The translations under genes and the position numbers were made by a program. A stretch of DNA of 6,889 nt from Planctomycetota bacterium (GTDB lineage: Bacteria; Planctomycetota; UBA1135; UBA2386), in NCBI GenBank assembly GCA_023433825.1, contig JAEYTU010000168.1:1-6889 (forward strand). Reading direction: 5' to 3'. Position 1 is the stretch's first letter. Every line of letters starts with the position of its first letter. The notes beneath the pieces were generated by a model, which saw nothing but the letters and a program-made list of their open reading frames with translations, ran no database searches and was not told where the DNA came from. This document shows, one piece after another, positions 5,703 through 6,889 of this stretch.

Positions 5703-6889
5703 ATGGTCCGCCGGCTCGCGCCGCTGTCGCTCTGTGTCGCCGTCCTCGCGCAGGAGGCGGCGCCGGAACCGCGTTGGCACGAGCGCGAAACGATGCTCGG
5801 CGACTTCGGGGGCCTTCGGCGGAAGTGGCAGGAATGCGGTGTCACGCCCGGCGGCGGTCTCGTCGTCGACTGGTCGGCCCCGTGGTCGGGATCGGTGCGG
5901 CGTCGCGACACGGCGCGTGCATTGCTCGATCTGAACCTGCTGCTCGAGTCGGAGCCGCTGCTCGGTCACGCCGGCGGGTCGCTCTACGCCGACGCCTACG
6001 TGATCGAAGGCGCCGACGGCAATCGTGATCTCGGGTCCCTGCTCGGGGTGTCGTCGCTCGACGCGCCGGAGCGCAGCCAACTCGCCGAACTGTGGTACCA
6101 GCAGTACCTGCTCGACGACGCGATCCGCGTGAAGGCCGGCAAGATCGACGTGCTGAGCGAGTTCGGGTTCAGCGAACTCGCCGGGTCGTTCGTCGAGACC
6201 AGCGCGTCGTGGTCACCGACGTTGCTCGCGCAGCCGACGTATCCGGATCCGGCGACCGGCGTGCTCGCGTTCGTCCAGCCGAACGATCACTGGTACTTCG
6301 GCGTCGGCGTGTTCGACGGCGCGACGCAGGACGGGTTCCCGACCGGCTCGCGCGGTCCGAGCACGTTCTTCTCCGACTCGCGTTCGAGCTCGTGGTATCA
6401 CGCGGCCGAGGTCGGCTACCGCTACCGACCGTCGGCGCGGTTCGGCGAAGGGCGGATCGCGATCGGCGGGTTCCATCACACGGGATCGTTCGATCGCTTC
6501 GACGGCGGCGTCGAGCGCGGGACGAGCGGTGGCTACCTGATCGTCGAGCAGGAGCTGTGGCGCGAGGGTGGCGACGCGGCGCAAGGGCTGCAGGCGTCGT
6601 TCCGCGTCGGCGTGTGCGACGACGCGATCGCGGCCGTGCACCGCCACGCGGCTCTCGCGTTGAGCTACGTCGGACCGTTCCACGGCCGCGATGCCGACAC
6701 GCTGATGCTGCAATGGAACGTCGGGTGCACGAGCCGCGTCGCCGGATCGCCGTTCACGCACGACGAGCACCAACTGGGCGTGGCGTACCGGATGCAAGTC
6801 ACGCCGTGGCTCGTCGTGCAGCCGAACCTGCAGTGGTTCGTCCACGCCGGCGGCGTCGATCAGGACGACGTCTGCGTCGCGCTGATCCG
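5703..6889 (+). CDS. OprB-family carbohydrate-selective porin, partial at the right edge
   Basis: An outer-membrane beta-barrel protein; 395 codons are present and the frame is open to the window end, probably missing only a short C-terminal strand. MVRRLAPLSLCVAVLA reads as a compact signal peptide with likely cleavage before QEAAPEP (17-23). OprB hallmarks are LGDFGGLRRKWQECGV (32-47), the central AGKIDVLSEFGFSELAGSF (145-163) resembling the family's GK-D-N-F stretch, AQPTYPDPATGVLAF (176-190), WYFGVGVFDG (197-206), and the near-C-terminal YRMQVTPWLVVQPNLQWFVHAGG (362-384). OprB porins admit sugars and other small solutes. An in-frame ATG at 5661 would add 14 residues (MGEGEHRGPSWTST) before the signal. 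ATG 5703 is preferred for the signal peptide, although the nearest GAGGA lies 18 bases upstream. It is separated from the mutase by 117 bases with two hairpins, so it may have its own promoter. Substrate is unknown. Confidence 0.87.
   Translation, partial: MVRRLAPLSLCVAVLAQEAAPEPRWHERETMLGDFGGLRRKWQECGVTPGGGLVVDWSAPWSGSVRRRDTARALLDLNLLLESEPLLGHAGGSLYADAYVIEGADGNRDLGSLLGVSSLDAPERSQLAELWYQQYLLDDAIRVKAGKIDVLSEFGFSELAGSFVETSASWSPTLLAQPTYPDPATGVLAFVQPNDHWYFGVGVFDGATQDGFPTGSRGPSTFFSDSRSSSWYHAAEVGYRYRPSARFGEGRIAIGGFHHTGSFDRFDGGVERGTSGGYLIVEQELWREGGDAAQGLQASFRVGVCDDAIAAVHRHAALALSYVGPFHGRDADTLMLQWNVGCTSRVAGSPFTHDEHQLGVAYRMQVTPWLVVQPNLQWFVHAGGVDQDDVCVALI

Noticed and set aside
5690..6028. GTG-started open frame of 112 codons with a GAGGA five bases upstream
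   Set aside because: It is out of frame with the porin, whose frame carries signal peptide and OprB motifs; the protein is arginine-rich with no family features.
4134..6080. A 648-codon open frame on the minus strand across the mutase gene
   Set aside because: It is antisense to a clearly recognised enzyme, rich in Arg, Asp, Val and His as expected of a GC-rich shadow, and shows no family motif.
1..6889. Search for CRISPR arrays, tRNA genes, insertion sequences, phage or toxin-antitoxin genes
   Set aside because: No spaced direct repeats, cloverleaf-like segments, transposase motifs or small paired genes were seen; coding is continuous and made of known families.

Overview
The window is strongly GC-rich and densely coding, and it looks like ordinary chromosomal DNA of a diderm (Gram-negative-type) bacterium. 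Two points support a diderm: a lipobox-bearing periplasmic binding protein and an OprB-type outer-membrane porin. Start codons mostly lack a convincing Shine-Dalgarno sequence. The DTDD-type binding protein, the OprB porin and the weak ribosome-binding sites together would suit a high-GC planctomycete-like lineage. That placement is inference and cannot be settled from this window.

Layout. On the minus strand, positions 1699 down to 1 hold an ABC importer pair: a solute-binding lipoprotein (671-1699) followed by an inner-membrane permease (1-674, running off the left edge). The two overlap by the four bases GTGA. A 313-base divergent intergenic region (1700-2012) follows. It carries a perfect 6+6 palindrome that also has -24/-12 (sigma-54) spacing in both directions, an 11-base tandem repeat, and a duplicated start-codon context.

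On the plus strand, 2013-5585 is a tight three-gene cluster: a class I/II PLP aminotransferase, a low-specificity L-threonine aldolase, and a phosphomannomutase/phosphoglucomutase. The junctions are a 10-base gap bridged by a five-codon mini-ORF and then an ATGA overlap, so translation is probably coupled throughout. After a 117-base gap with two GC-rich hairpins, an OprB-family porin gene starts (5703) and runs off the right edge.

How they fit together. The importer moves a metal or small organic anion across the inner membrane. The two PLP enzymes handle amino-acid transamination and threonine/glycine interconversion. The sugar mutase supplies mannose-1-P or glucose-1-P for envelope polysaccharides. 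The porin admits small solutes, probably sugars. I see no tRNA, rRNA, CRISPR array, insertion sequence, phage gene or defence system. All six genes belong to well-known families, and I found no convincing undescribed system. The points most worth a second look are regulatory and translational: the palindrome, the doubled start context and the mini-ORF bridge.
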